A stretch of DNA of 64,000 nt from contig CAUVKI010000007.1 of assembly GCA_963552605.1 (NCBI GenBank), forward strand, positions 1-64,000. The letters run 5' to 3'. Below are positions 1-7,495 of this stretch, in pieces. The notes under the pieces are model-generated. The model had not been told where the DNA came from. It ran no database searches and saw only the letters and a program-made list of their open reading frames with translations. Made by a program: the position numbers and the translations under genes. Within the stretch, counting starts at the first letter, position 1, and each line of letters opens with the position of its first letter. Source of the DNA: CAUVKI01 sp963552605. GTDB taxonomy: Bacteria; Bacillota; Clostridia; Tissierellales; Peptoniphilaceae.

Positions 1-285
1 AGGCGTGTCTCAAACGGCACCACAACAATGCAGCTCCCGATTGAGATAGATGGAGAGTTAAACCATGTGAATGTGGTAATTCCAAAGACTAAAACAAAGT
101 CGGATATTTCAATATACCTCTCCATTGAAACAAAGGAGCAGGGACTCACGGAGCTCGACTTGAGATTGGTCGGAAAGAATCTATCCTTGTCGGTGAAAAA
201 CGCTTCCGATTCTATTGTCGAGGCACTTCCTGAATATGAGGAGGGGCTTAGGGAAAAGGGAATAAATCTTTTTATTAAGAATTGA
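1..285 (+). CDS. FliK-like flagellar hook-length control protein, C-terminal part (5' end outside window)
   Basis: The reading frame is open to the left edge, so only the last 94 residues are seen. They resemble the C-terminal domain of FliK/Flg_hook proteins: a stretch around ISIYLSIETKEQGL followed by ELDLRLVGKNLSLSV, then a helix ending in a basic stretch (GLREKGINL). In that family this domain acts at the hook export gate to switch substrate from hook to filament. The position just before flagellin supports a flagellar role. The domain call rests on pattern only, and other beta-rich flagellar proteins cannot be excluded. An ATG at 28 exists but has no ribosome site and is unlikely to be the start. 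Confidence 0.5.
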   Translation, partial: RRVSNGTTTMQLPIEIDGELNHVNVVIPKTKTKSDISIYLSIETKEQGLTELDLRLVGKNLSLSVKNASDSIVEALPEYEEGLREKGINLFIKN

Positions 286-296
286 AGGATTTGGAA

Positions 297-473
297 ATGA
301 AGCGTTTGATATCAAAGAAACAGCTTGAAAGAGCCTATCAGCAGGAGCCGGTTCAGAATTTCAGCTCCGATCTTCCGATAGAACCGGAAGAAGAAGTGAA
401 TAATATCAGCGACGAGCTTTCCGCTGTAATAGGCGAAACCATAAAACTTATATCCAAGGGGGAAACCAAATGA
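297..473 (+). CDS. small hypothetical protein between FliK-like gene and flagellin
   Basis: Encodes 58 residues, acidic in the middle (PIEPEEEVNN), with no signal peptide or membrane segment. I chose the ATG at 297 because AAGGA at 285-289 lies 7 bases upstream. A TTG at 282 overlaps the previous stop but has no ribosome site. Its stop overlaps the flagellin start by 4 bases (ATGA), so the two are translationally coupled. The family is not recognised. The position suggests a small flagellar accessory or chaperone, which is inference only. Confidence 0.55.
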   Translation: MKRLISKKQLERAYQQEPVQNFSSDLPIEPEEEVNNISDELSAVIGETIKLISKGETK

Positions 474-2182
474 AAATCAACATCAACTTGCCGGCACTCT
501 ACACTCAAAAGACTTATCAAAGGAATATAACGAATTTGTCAGGCTCACTCAAGCGCCTTTCGTCGGGTTTTCGTATAAACGAAGCCGCAGATGACGCTGC
601 GGGAATGTCAATATCGGAGAAAATGAAACGCTCCATAAGGGGAATGAAAAAGGCAAGGCAAAACACCCTTGACGGTGTTTCTTTCATACAGACCTTTGAG
701 GGAGCTTTGGACGAAATTCACGCAATGCTTCAAAGAATGAGGGAGCTCTCGGTGCAGGGTGCGTCCGAAACATATAAAAATCAAGACAGAACGAACATAC
801 AAAAAGAAATCAAAGAGCTTAGAGAACAGGTGGATAAAATTTCCAAGTTCACCCAATTTAATGATGTCCATCTTCTAAAGCCTGACAATCTCATTGAATA
901 TGGAGAAAAAGACTCCGGCGGAAAGCACAGCAAAAAGACCGAGGATTATTATTTCCAAACCGGCGGAGAGCAACAGGAGCATATCAAGACCGATATTTCC
1001 GACCATAGAGCCGACTCGTCCACCTTAGGACTTCCAATTATGGAATCTAATGGAGACAAGCTTAACTTCTATAAAGAAATCCCGATTTATGGAGCATTTA
1101 AGGATTTGAATGGCGACGGAAATAAAGATGAAAAAGACATACCGAATAAGATTCCGAAAAGAGAATATTTGGTGGCTAAGGACACAGATAATAACGGAGT
1201 AATAGATCATGGTGAGCTTACTACGCAATTCCCTTGGCTTGCAGGAAAAATTCCTCCCAATGCGGAAATCAGAGATACAAACGGCTATGGGAACGCCGAT
1301 GCAAAAGATCATGTTCTCTTTGCAAAAGTGCCTACCCTTGGGGACTCAAATGATGAATATAAAGAAAATAAATATTTTTATAAAACTCCCTCAGGAGAAA
1401 GACGCTACTTTAATGACGGAATAGGGAAAATTATGGAGCGTATTGTTGGTAATAATGAAAGTACGCCTATTGAGGATGTGACAAAGGGATTTATGGAAGG
1501 TGAGTATAGAGATTCTCTGAACCTTACTCAAGCTGAATTTGATGCGCTTAAGGCGGCATATAACAGTACCGCCGGTACTCCCCCCACGCTCCCTCCGAAT
1601 CCCACAGAAGCTCAAATTACCGCTTACAACACAGCTTTTCAAAACCACTATCAACATATAATAGGGGTTATAAACAACCATCGTTTGGAAAAAAGGTTCA
1701 ATTGGATTAAAGGTGCGTCTGAGGCTCACACCGGAGTATTTGACGGCACGGGGAAAGAGGTAATGCGTAAAACAAACGACTTGGCGGAATTCTTAAAAAA
1801 CAAGATGAAAGAAATGAACGATGATACGAATAATGCGACCAAAGTTGCCAAGTATAAAGAGAAAGTTGAAGATATTCTTGAGGACGGAAAGGGAAAGGTT
1901 GCTTTTAATGAATCCATAAAATCTATTGATCTTGCCATTTCCACGATATCCGAAAGCCGTGCAAAGCTGGGTGCAATTCAAAATCGCTTGGAAAGCATTA
2001 TAAGAAACACTGATACTTCCATTGAAAATCTTACGGAATCCCGCTCAAGAATTTTTGATGCGGATATGGCGGAGGAGTTTTCGGAATACACCAAAAACAA
2101 AGTTCTTCAAGAATCCTCAACCGCAATGATAGGACACGCAAATCAAATGCCTCAGGCGGTTCTTAAGCTCCTTGACAGGTAG
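470..2182 (+). CDS. flagellin with EF-hand-containing central insert
   Basis: Filament subunit of 570 residues. Residues 1-140 match the flagellin D0/D1 N-terminal domain (RLSSGFRINEAADDAAG at about 30-45, then the coiled-coil ELSVQG region). Residues 475-570 match the C-terminal D1/D0 domain (ISESRAKLGAIQNRLE, then SRIFDADMA). Between them lies an insert of about 330 residues with three 12-residue EF-hand/dockerin-like loops starting at D212 (DLNGDG), D238 (DTDNNGVID, the most canonical) and D269 (DTNGYG), plus a proline-rich stretch near 370-380 (PPTLPPNP). Terminal domains pack into the filament core, so the insert should be surface exposed. The AAGGGGG ribosome site lies inside the preceding gene. 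Calcium binding is inferred from loop residues. Confidence 0.93.
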   Translation: MKININLPALYTQKTYQRNITNLSGSLKRLSSGFRINEAADDAAGMSISEKMKRSIRGMKKARQNTLDGVSFIQTFEGALDEIHAMLQRMRELSVQGASETYKNQDRTNIQKEIKELREQVDKISKFTQFNDVHLLKPDNLIEYGEKDSGGKHSKKTEDYYFQTGGEQQEHIKTDISDHRADSSTLGLPIMESNGDKLNFYKEIPIYGAFKDLNGDGNKDEKDIPNKIPKREYLVAKDTDNNGVIDHGELTTQFPWLAGKIPPNAEIRDTNGYGNADAKDHVLFAKVPTLGDSNDEYKENKYFYKTPSGERRYFNDGIGKIMERIVGNNESTPIEDVTKGFMEGEYRDSLNLTQAEFDALKAAYNSTAGTPPTLPPNPTEAQITAYNTAFQNHYQHIIGVINNHRLEKRFNWIKGASEAHTGVFDGTGKEVMRKTNDLAEFLKNKMKEMNDDTNNATKVAKYKEKVEDILEDGKGKVAFNESIKSIDLAISTISESRAKLGAIQNRLESIIRNTDTSIENLTESRSRIFDADMAEEFSEYTKNKVLQESSTAMIGHANQMPQAVLKLLDR

Positions 2183-2184
2183 AA

Positions 2185-2628
2185 ATGAACAGCATTGAAA
2201 AACGCATATTAAGCGAAGATGTTTGGGGATTGTGCGCCATTATGCACGAAGCGTTTATTGAAGATTTGGCAGATGCGATGGAGCTTATGAAAAGGGGTGC
2301 GACTTACGGACAGCTTTCTCCTATATACTCACACCTTAGAGAAATTCTTATGGAGCTTATTAAAACTTTCAGCGAAAATCATCCTCTAAGCTTGGATTTG
2401 AAAGAGATTTATCTCTTTCAATCTAAGCTTTTGGCGGAGGGATTCAGAAAATCGGAAGTTGAAAAAATAGAAAAGTCAATCTCCATAATGTACCCGCTCT
2501 ATGACGCCTTTAAGACTCTGTCAAAAACTTACTCGCCCCTATCCTGTGAAAACAATTCGGCATCTACTTATGGAAAAACGGCGTTGATAGATAAAAGCGT
2601 TTCACAAGGATTTGATTTAAAAAGCTGA
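2185..2628 (+). CDS. FliS-like flagellin chaperone (putative)
   Basis: Helical protein of 147 residues starting 2 bases after the flagellin stop. Its layout follows FliS: an early helix around LCAIMHEAFIEDLADAMELM, then a region like the FliS segment between helices 2 and 3 (SENHPLSLDLKEIYLF), then a terminal helix. FliS binds the flagellin C-terminus and prevents early polymerisation before export. The C-terminal 35 residues are polar and probably disordered. Sequence identity to typical FliS is low, so the call rests on helix pattern plus gene position. It could be another filament-specific chaperone. Confidence 0.5.
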   Translation: MNSIEKRILSEDVWGLCAIMHEAFIEDLADAMELMKRGATYGQLSPIYSHLREILMELIKTFSENHPLSLDLKEIYLFQSKLLAEGFRKSEVEKIEKSISIMYPLYDAFKTLSKTYSPLSCENNSASTYGKTALIDKSVSQGFDLKS

Positions 2629-2640
2629 CGGAAGGTTTAT

Positions 2641-3168
2641 ATGAAAATCTATACCAAGACGGGAGACAAAGGTCAAACAAGTCTTTTTGACAATGTAAGA
2701 GTTGATAAGGACGACATCAGGGTTGAAAGTTACGGAACGATAGACGAACTGATGAGCAGTATGGGAGTTGCAAAAAACTTTATAGATGACGAAAAAACCG
2801 TAGAAGAAATTACGGATATTCAAAATAAGCTTTTCACGGTCGGCGCACAGCTTGCCACTAGAGACGGTTCAAAATTGAAATTCAAAATCACCGACGAAGA
2901 TATTTCAAAGCTCGAAGCTTTGGTTGATGAATATATGGCAAAAGTTGGGGGCTACAAGGGCTTTATAGTTCCGGGTACGAATAGAGGGTCGGGGTTTTTG
3001 CACCTCTCAAGAACCATTTGCAGAAGAGCGGAAAGACATATAATAACACTCGGAAAAACCGAAGAGGTTGACGAAAAAGTTCTTTGCTATATAAACAGGC
3101 TCTCCGATGCGCTCTATGCAATGGCATCTTATTACGAAACAGAAAGGAATAGAGTACAATACAAATAA
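2641..3168 (+). CDS. pduO: PduO-type ATP:cob(I)alamin adenosyltransferase
   Basis: Transfers the adenosyl group of ATP to cob(I)alamin, giving the coenzyme used by radical mutases, eliminases and lyases. The 175-residue length and the motifs fit the PduO-type family: N-terminal TKTGDKGQTSLF nucleotide-binding segment (residues 5-16), a VESYGTIDEL region, and the C-terminal SRTICRRAERH motif with the conserved arginines, followed by YINRLSDALYAM. A GGAAGG ribosome site precedes the ATG at 2641. No other cobalamin gene is in the window. The enzyme may serve B12-dependent amino acid fermentation encoded elsewhere, which is inference. A terminator follows directly. Confidence 0.92.
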   Translation: MKIYTKTGDKGQTSLFDNVRVDKDDIRVESYGTIDELMSSMGVAKNFIDDEKTVEEITDIQNKLFTVGAQLATRDGSKLKFKITDEDISKLEALVDEYMAKVGGYKGFIVPGTNRGSGFLHLSRTICRRAERHIITLGKTEEVDEKVLCYINRLSDALYAMASYYETERNRVQYK

Positions 3169-3200
3169 ATATACCGAAAATTCGGTGTATAAATTTTTTT
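3169..3200 (+). terminator. rho-independent terminator after adenosyltransferase
   Basis: Inverted repeat 3169-3178 and 3181-3190 (core ACCGAA/TTCGGT, extended by A-T pairs and one T-G wobble), followed by a run of seven T at 3194-3200. Confidence 0.75.
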
Positions 3201-3204
3201 GTTG

Positions 3205-3213
3205 TGATATACT
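3205..3213 (+). promoter_or_regulatory. extended -10 promoter for the FakA-C-like gene
   Basis: TGA immediately precedes TATACT at 3208-3213, an extended -10 pattern (TGnTATAAT-like). No good -35 is visible in the T-rich upstream stretch. The transcript would begin about 30 bases before the ATG at 3252. Confidence 0.5.
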
Positions 3214-3251
3214 CTTGGTGTCAGTAAATCAAAATAAAAGGAGAGGCATAT

Positions 3252-3503
3252 ATGATTGAATTTCGCTATGACACCCAACTTTTAATTGACGGGGAAAATT
3301 TGAGCGAGGAAGAAGTTAACGATTACTTTTTGAAAAATCTCAAAGGAGATTGCCTGCTTGCGGTTGGAGGGGGAGATATGATAAAAATACACTTCCACAC
3401 CAACGAACCTTGGAAGGTTTTGGAATATTGCGCATCTCTGGGTGAAATCTATGACATAGTGGTTGAAGATATGGACAGACAATCACGAGGGCTTCAAGGT
3501 TAA
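3252..3503 (+). CDS. orphan FakA/YloV C-terminal domain protein
   Basis: Encodes 83 residues. The pattern FRYDTQLLIDGENLSEEEV, a GD-CLLAVGGGDMIKIHFHTNEPWKV segment and a closing VEDM matches the C-terminal domain of DAK2-fusion proteins (FakA/YloV, the fatty acid kinase ATP-binding subunit), here without the kinase domain. The HFHTN motif is the best-conserved part. It has its own promoter, an AAAAGGAGAGG ribosome site and a terminator, so it is a complete stand-alone gene and not a truncated end. The function of the isolated domain is not established. It could regulate or partner a full-length FakA encoded elsewhere. Confidence 0.75.
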   Translation: MIEFRYDTQLLIDGENLSEEEVNDYFLKNLKGDCLLAVGGGDMIKIHFHTNEPWKVLEYCASLGEIYDIVVEDMDRQSRGLQG

Positions 3504-3532
3504 AAAAAAGACTCCGGCGGAGTCTTTTTTTA
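3502..3532 (+). terminator. rho-independent terminator
   Basis: Near-perfect hairpin: a run of A and GACTCC (ending 3515) pair with GGAGTC (from 3519) and a run of T ending at 3531, with a loop of GGC. The A/T arms make it bidirectional in form. Confidence 0.9.
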
Positions 3533-3588
3533 AATGGTGTTCCAATTTTGCAAGTCGGGAGGATTTAACGGAGAAAGAAAAAAAGTTT

Positions 3589-3615
3589 TTGCTTATACAT
3601 AAATTGTGATATAAT
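3589..3615 (+). promoter_or_regulatory. promoter of the DUF2889-like gene
   Basis: Consensus TATAAT at 3610-3615 preceded by TGA (extended -10). A TTGCTT at 3589-3594 is a possible -35 with a short 15-base spacer. The final bases of this box overlap the first ATG of the downstream frame (3614), so that ATG cannot lie in the transcript. Confidence 0.7.
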
Positions 3616-3625
3616 GGCTCTCGTA

Positions 3626-4438
3626 ATGAGAGCGGATGTAAAAAAAACCATAACATGGAAAGTGGAAAATAAAGGCGAGACTGTCAATTCTCAGGTTGTA
3701 TCGTTTCTTGACGGAAGAGTATATAAGGCGAGCTTGGAGGTTGATAAAAGACGGTTTGAAGTAGTTGATGCCGTTCTGTCCATAACAGGGAAAGAAACAC
3801 ATACAAATAAGAATTTGGACTGTCTAAAGGGAATTGAAGCATACATACCGGGCAAAAAAATCATACGATCGAAGCTTGAAGGTTATGAAAAATTTGCAAT
3901 TGAATGTTTTTTGCAATGCGTATCGGCACTTGTACAGGCGGAGACATATCTTTATGTAGAGAGAGGGTATGTCTCAAAGACGGAGTATAATGTTTATTGG
4001 GATATGCTTGAAAAGAACGGCTGTAGATTTTACAGCGATTCGAGGCAATATCTCAGGGAAGGTGCGCTGACATGGATGGAGTATGTGCCTGACAGATATG
4101 GTGCGGATATTCTGTTTGAAAGGAATAAGGAATACAATGTTTTTCGTATTGGCGAGATATACGAGCTTTATGCACACTTGAAAGACACTTTTCATGAGAT
4201 GAAAATGAGTATCAAGCTTGATTGTGACCTGACAGTAAAGGACGCGGTTTTGGAAGTTTTGAGAGCTCCCGGAGCTGCATGTATGACAAATCGGGAAAAC
4301 GAGCACAAGCTCATAGGCGGAGATTTCGGTAAGATTACCAAGAGGGAGATAATTGAAAAGCTTGGAGGAAGTGACGGCTGCTATCATCTGGTTGAGATGG
4401 GAATAGAATTGCAGGAACTTATCAAGGGTCTATATTGA
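3626..4438 (+). CDS. DUF2889-like protein with internally duplicated domain
   Basis: Protein of about 270 residues. The last 75 residues fit the DUF2889 pattern: a beta-strand ending DLTVKDAVLEV, then KLIGGDFGK and the signature LGGSDGCYHLVE. The N-terminal half repeats the same order more loosely (YKASLEVDKRRFEVVDAVLSI, then CLKGIEAYIPG), suggesting two fused copies. It is predicted soluble, with no signal peptide. I place the start at 3626 because the ATG at 3614 lies inside the promoter -10 box; this would give an almost leaderless mRNA. A later start near 3662 (GTG) is possible. Function is unknown for the family. Confidence 0.65.
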   Translation: MRADVKKTITWKVENKGETVNSQVVSFLDGRVYKASLEVDKRRFEVVDAVLSITGKETHTNKNLDCLKGIEAYIPGKKIIRSKLEGYEKFAIECFLQCVSALVQAETYLYVERGYVSKTEYNVYWDMLEKNGCRFYSDSRQYLREGALTWMEYVPDRYGADILFERNKEYNVFRIGEIYELYAHLKDTFHEMKMSIKLDCDLTVKDAVLEVLRAPGAACMTNRENEHKLIGGDFGKITKREIIEKLGGSDGCYHLVEMGIELQELIKGLY

Positions 4439-4461
4439 CAGGAAAGATTTAAGCGAAAAAA

Positions 4462-4499
4462 AACAGCGCCTTTTGTATTTTCAAAGGGCGATGTTTTCG
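4462..4499 (+). terminator. rho-independent terminator after DUF2889-like gene
   Basis: AACA-CGCC-TTT (4462-4474) pairs with AAA-GGCG-TGTT (4483-4495) with one mismatch and one wobble, followed by TTTTCGTTT. Confidence 0.65.
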
Positions 4500-4617
4500 T
4501 TTGGAAGTTAATCAGCTGATTGTAAGGCTTAGCAGGTGTATTTAATCGGGTAAAGTTTTCAAAATGTTTTTTGCGATAAAAATATCTGCAAAAAAAATAA
4601 AAAAGTTTTTTTGCTTG

Positions 4618-4645
4618 TTGCACATTTTTCGCATTGTGGTATAAT
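4618..4645 (+). promoter_or_regulatory. promoter of the GABA fermentation operon
   Basis: TTGCAC at 4618-4623, a 16-base spacer and TATAAT at 4640-4645, with TGG directly before the -10 (extended -10). This predicts a start near 4652 and a 5' leader of about 275 bases before the first gene at 4927. This is one of the strongest promoters in the window. Confidence 0.8.
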
Positions 4646-4926
4646 GCCCTGTGTTGTTGAAAAAAGTGCAACAGTGGGGAAAAGAGGTAAAAGAAAGATT
4701 GTCGGTTTTCGGATTGTGCGATTATTCAGTTCAGTGGTGGAAAACCGAGAAAATCTATTTATGAGATGTGACGGACTTGCAAAGCGTTTTTCGGCAGTGT
4801 TGCGAACGGCGAGGATGTTTTGCAAGTCTCACTCAAGTGCTTGCTATGTCAGTGCGGCGCTTGATTTGCATATACGCAAGGTGAGTATGTTTTTTACAAG
4901 TATGAGAAAGAAAGGAGTGGCTGAAT
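4646..4926 (+). promoter_or_regulatory. long hairpin-rich 5' leader of the GABA operon
   Basis: This stretch holds no convincing gene but four successive inverted repeats: 4652-4656/4669-4673 (TGTTG/CAACA); 4702-4710/4740-4748 (TCGGTTTTC/GAAAACCGA, extended outward by GATT/AATC to 4697-4755); 4774-4783/4819-4828 (GACTTGCAAA/TTTGCAAGTC); and 4834-4840/4857-4863 (CAAGTGC/GCGCTTG with one wobble). A run of six T follows near 4891. The ribosome site AAAGGAG lies just before the ATG at 4927. It does not match a riboswitch class I can recognise. A frame reading through (4611-4937) begins before the predicted transcript start and is probably not coding. Confidence 0.6.
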
Positions 4927-5613
4927 ATGCAGAATAGATTCAACAAAATAAAAACTGTTGAAGAGGCCATGGAGTATGTTAAGGATGGTTGCACCATAAT
5001 GATTGCCGGTTTCGGCGGTATAGGTTCATCTTATGACTTGATTCAAGCAATAATTAAGAAGGGGGTTAAGGATCTCACATTGATTTCCATTGATGCGGGA
5101 GATCCCGATGTCGGTCCCGATCATATTGTTGCCAACAAGCAGTGCAAGAAGCTTATCACCAGTCATATAGGAGCTACAAAGGCTGCAGGAGAGCTTCTTA
5201 ATGCCGGAGAGTTGGAGATTGAGTTTTCGCCGCAAGGAACTTTGGCAGAGAGAATTAGAGCAGGCGGTGTAGGTCTTGCCGGTATTCTTACCGATGTAGG
5301 TATGGGAACGGTGATTGAGGAAGGTAAGGAGAAGATTTCGATAGACGGAAAGGAATACCTTCTGGAAAAAGCTTTGAGAGCTGACGTGGCAATTATTCTT
5401 GCGGAAAAAGCGGATGAGTTCGGCAATCTTGTGTACAGTAAGACTGCAAGAGGACTTAACCCGTTGATGGCAAGAGCTGCGGATGTAACAATCGTGGACG
5501 CAAAGCATATTGTGCCGCTTGGCGATATTGACCCGGAGGATGTAATCACACCGGGAGCGTTTGTAGATGTAATCGTTCACGGGGAAGGAGATTGGAAATG
5601 GGGATGGCAATAA
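4927..5613 (+). CDS. atoD: acetate/butyrate:acetoacetate CoA-transferase alpha subunit
   Basis: Alpha subunit of the two-subunit class I CoA-transferases (AtoDA/CtfAB/SCOT type), 228 residues. Seen: the N-terminal MIAGFGGIGS coenzyme-binding turn (about residues 26-35) and the EFSPQGTLAERIRAGG segment (about 99-114). It moves CoA between short-chain acyl groups, forming acetoacetate, acetate or butyrate ends of a fermentation. It is the first gene of the operon and overlaps the beta subunit gene by 16 bases. Linked to a thiolase gene, it probably handles acetoacetyl-CoA or butyryl-CoA. The exact donor and acceptor cannot be read from sequence. Confidence 0.93.
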   Translation: MQNRFNKIKTVEEAMEYVKDGCTIMIAGFGGIGSSYDLIQAIIKKGVKDLTLISIDAGDPDVGPDHIVANKQCKKLITSHIGATKAAGELLNAGELEIEFSPQGTLAERIRAGGVGLAGILTDVGMGTVIEEGKEKISIDGKEYLLEKALRADVAIILAEKADEFGNLVYSKTARGLNPLMARAADVTIVDAKHIVPLGDIDPEDVITPGAFVDVIVHGEGDWKWGWQ

Positions 5614-6266
5614 AGGAAATGATGGCCAAGAGGGCTGCGGAAGAAATTAAAAATGGAAATGTTGTCAATTTGGGATTTGGAATTCCTCAAAAGGTTGTAA
5701 ATTACATACCTGAGGGTATGACAGTGTTTCTTCATGCGGAAAACGGCATCTTGGGAGCAGGACCTGCTGCGGAAAAAGGTAAGGAAGATCCGGATATTGT
5801 TGATTCGGGTTGTGTTCCTATCACTGCTGTTCCGGGTGCGTCTTATTTCGATAGTGCGGACTCTTTCGGTCTTGTCAGAACGGGGAAACTTGATATTACG
5901 GTGTTGGGAGCCTTAGAGGTTGCGGCAAACGGAGATTTGGCGAATTGGATGGTTCCGGGCGGTTTGGTTCCGGGAATGGGCGGAGCTATGGATCTCGCAA
6001 AAAAAGCAAAAAAGGTAATCGTTATTACGATGCATACAGATAAGAGCGGGAACTCGAAGCTTAGAAAGAAATGCACCTTGCCGTTGACGGCGGATAAATG
6101 CGTGTCGCTTATAATCACCGATATTGCCGTTATGGAAATTACTCCGAATGGTGAATTCCTGCTTAAGGAACTTTTTGAGGGACACACAGTGGAAGAAGTG
6201 ATCGAAAAGACGGATGCGCCCGTCAAGGTTTCGGGTGAAGTAAAAATTATCAAAAGTGAGGAATAA
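5598..6266 (+). CDS. atoA: acetate/butyrate:acetoacetate CoA-transferase beta subunit
   Basis: Beta subunit, 222 residues, bearing the catalytic glutamate in the AENGILGAGP motif (the glutamate that forms the acyl- and CoA-thioester intermediates in this family). Other family marks are NLGFGIPQKV near the N-terminus and GGLVPGMGGAMDL in the middle. The ATG at 5598 is chosen because GGAAGGAG at 5583-5590 lies 7 bases upstream, inside the end of the alpha gene. A TTG at 5592 would be too close to it. It works as an alpha/beta complex with the preceding product and is followed 2 bases later by the thiolase gene. Confidence 0.93.
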   Translation: MGMAIKEMMAKRAAEEIKNGNVVNLGFGIPQKVVNYIPEGMTVFLHAENGILGAGPAAEKGKEDPDIVDSGCVPITAVPGASYFDSADSFGLVRTGKLDITVLGALEVAANGDLANWMVPGGLVPGMGGAMDLAKKAKKVIVITMHTDKSGNSKLRKKCTLPLTADKCVSLIITDIAVMEITPNGEFLLKELFEGHTVEEVIEKTDAPVKVSGEVKIIKSEE

Positions 6267-6268
6267 AT

Positions 6269-7441
6269 ATGAAAGAATTAAAAGAAGCGGTAATTGTATC
6301 GGCAGTAAGAACTCCCGTCGGGAAATATGCAGGATCGTTATCCGGTTTTGACGGATATCAATTGGGAGGAATAGTTGTCAAGGAAGCTGTAAAAAGAGCG
6401 GGAATTGATCCTTCGGAAATTACGGAAGTTTATATGGGCAATGCAGAGGGTGCTCCCGGAGACATAGGAAGAGTTATAGCTTTGGAGGCTGATCTTCCCG
6501 TAACCGTACCGGGGATCCAGTTTGACAGACAATGCGCATCGGGATTGGAGACAATTTGTATGGCGGCTGCGATGATTGAGAGCGGTCATGGTGAGATATA
6601 TGTTGCCGGCGGTGCGGAAAGTCAAAGTAATAACCCTTACTTCCTGTCAAAGACCAAAAGACCTTATAGCTATGCTTTCCCGAGTTTCAGCTATGTTCAG
6701 ATGGCTCCCCCTAAATATGGGAATCCGGATATGGGCATTACTGCAGAGAATGTGCTGGAGTCGCATCCGGTATCAAGGGAAAAAATGGACACTTTTGCTT
6801 ACGAGTCACATCAAAAAGCTCTCAAAGCTATAAAAGCCGGTGTGTTCAAAGAACAAATTGTACCTATTACGGTAAAGTCCAAGGGCAAAGAGATAGTTAT
6901 AGATACTGATGAGTGCCCGAGAGAAGAGACTACTTTGGAAGTTTTAGCAACGCTTAAGCCGGTGTTTAAGAAAGACGGTTCCGTTACGGCAGGAAACTCT
7001 TGCCCGTTAAATGACGGAGCGAGTGCGGTGGTGCTTATGAGCAGCGAGAAAGCTGAAAAATTAGGCTTGAAACCGCTTTTGAAAGTCAAGGGTTTCGCTT
7101 CCGTGGGTCTGGATCCGCACGTTATGGGTTTCGGTCCGATCGGGGCTGTCAGAAAGCTTTTGGAAAAGACGGGTGTTACCTTGGATGAGGTTGAATTGAT
7201 TGAATTGAATGAAGCTTTTGCTTCTCAGTCAATAGCTTGCATTGAAGAACTTGGTCTTGATCCTGCAAGAGTTAATCCTAACGGCGGAGCTATAGCGTTG
7301 GGTCACCCTTTGGGAGCTACCGGTGCTATTTTGACGACCAAGGCGGCATATGCAATGAAAAATGCAAAGAGAAAATACGCAATCGTTACGATGTGCGTAG
7401 GCGGAGGAGAAGGTTCCGCAGCTTTGTTTGAGAAAGTGTAA
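6269..7441 (+). CDS. thlA: acetyl-CoA C-acetyltransferase (thiolase)
   Basis: Thiolase of 390 residues, the usual length of the degradative/biosynthetic family. All active-site elements are present: nucleophilic cysteine in RQCASGLE, the NEAFA motif, the GHPLGATGA histidine and the C-terminal CVGGGEGSA cysteine. It interconverts acetoacetyl-CoA with two acetyl-CoA. With AtoDA it could channel acetoacetyl-CoA made by amino acid breakdown into acetyl-CoA. It lies 2 bases after atoA, so is in the same transcript. The following 54-base gap carries a short CGGCG/CGCCG hairpin but no T-run, so transcription probably continues. Confidence 0.95.
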   Translation: MKELKEAVIVSAVRTPVGKYAGSLSGFDGYQLGGIVVKEAVKRAGIDPSEITEVYMGNAEGAPGDIGRVIALEADLPVTVPGIQFDRQCASGLETICMAAAMIESGHGEIYVAGGAESQSNNPYFLSKTKRPYSYAFPSFSYVQMAPPKYGNPDMGITAENVLESHPVSREKMDTFAYESHQKALKAIKAGVFKEQIVPITVKSKGKEIVIDTDECPREETTLEVLATLKPVFKKDGSVTAGNSCPLNDGASAVVLMSSEKAEKLGLKPLLKVKGFASVGLDPHVMGFGPIGAVRKLLEKTGVTLDEVELIELNEAFASQSIACIEELGLDPARVNPNGGAIALGHPLGATGAILTTKAAYAMKNAKRKYAIVTMCVGGGEGSAALFEKV

Positions 7442-7495
7442 AAGTACGGCGAAAAGTAAGATCGCCGAAATTTAAGAATATAATGGGGGGATAAA

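Noticed and set aside
1391..1729. Antisense frame in flagellin
   Set aside because: Opposite a securely identified gene, without promoter or ribosome site.
4646..4926. Known riboswitch (lysine or glycine type) in the GABA leader
   Set aside because: Conserved core motifs of those classes were not found, so the leader is listed only as an unclassified structured region.
4611..4937. A 108-codon frame across the GABA leader
   Set aside because: Begins before the predicted transcript start, has no ribosome site, odd composition, and covers stems that look like RNA structure.
5026..5610. Long antisense frames opposite the GABA operon (for example 5026-5610, 7910-8470, 12457-13080)
   Set aside because: They are shadows of well-identified enzymes and have no ribosome sites.
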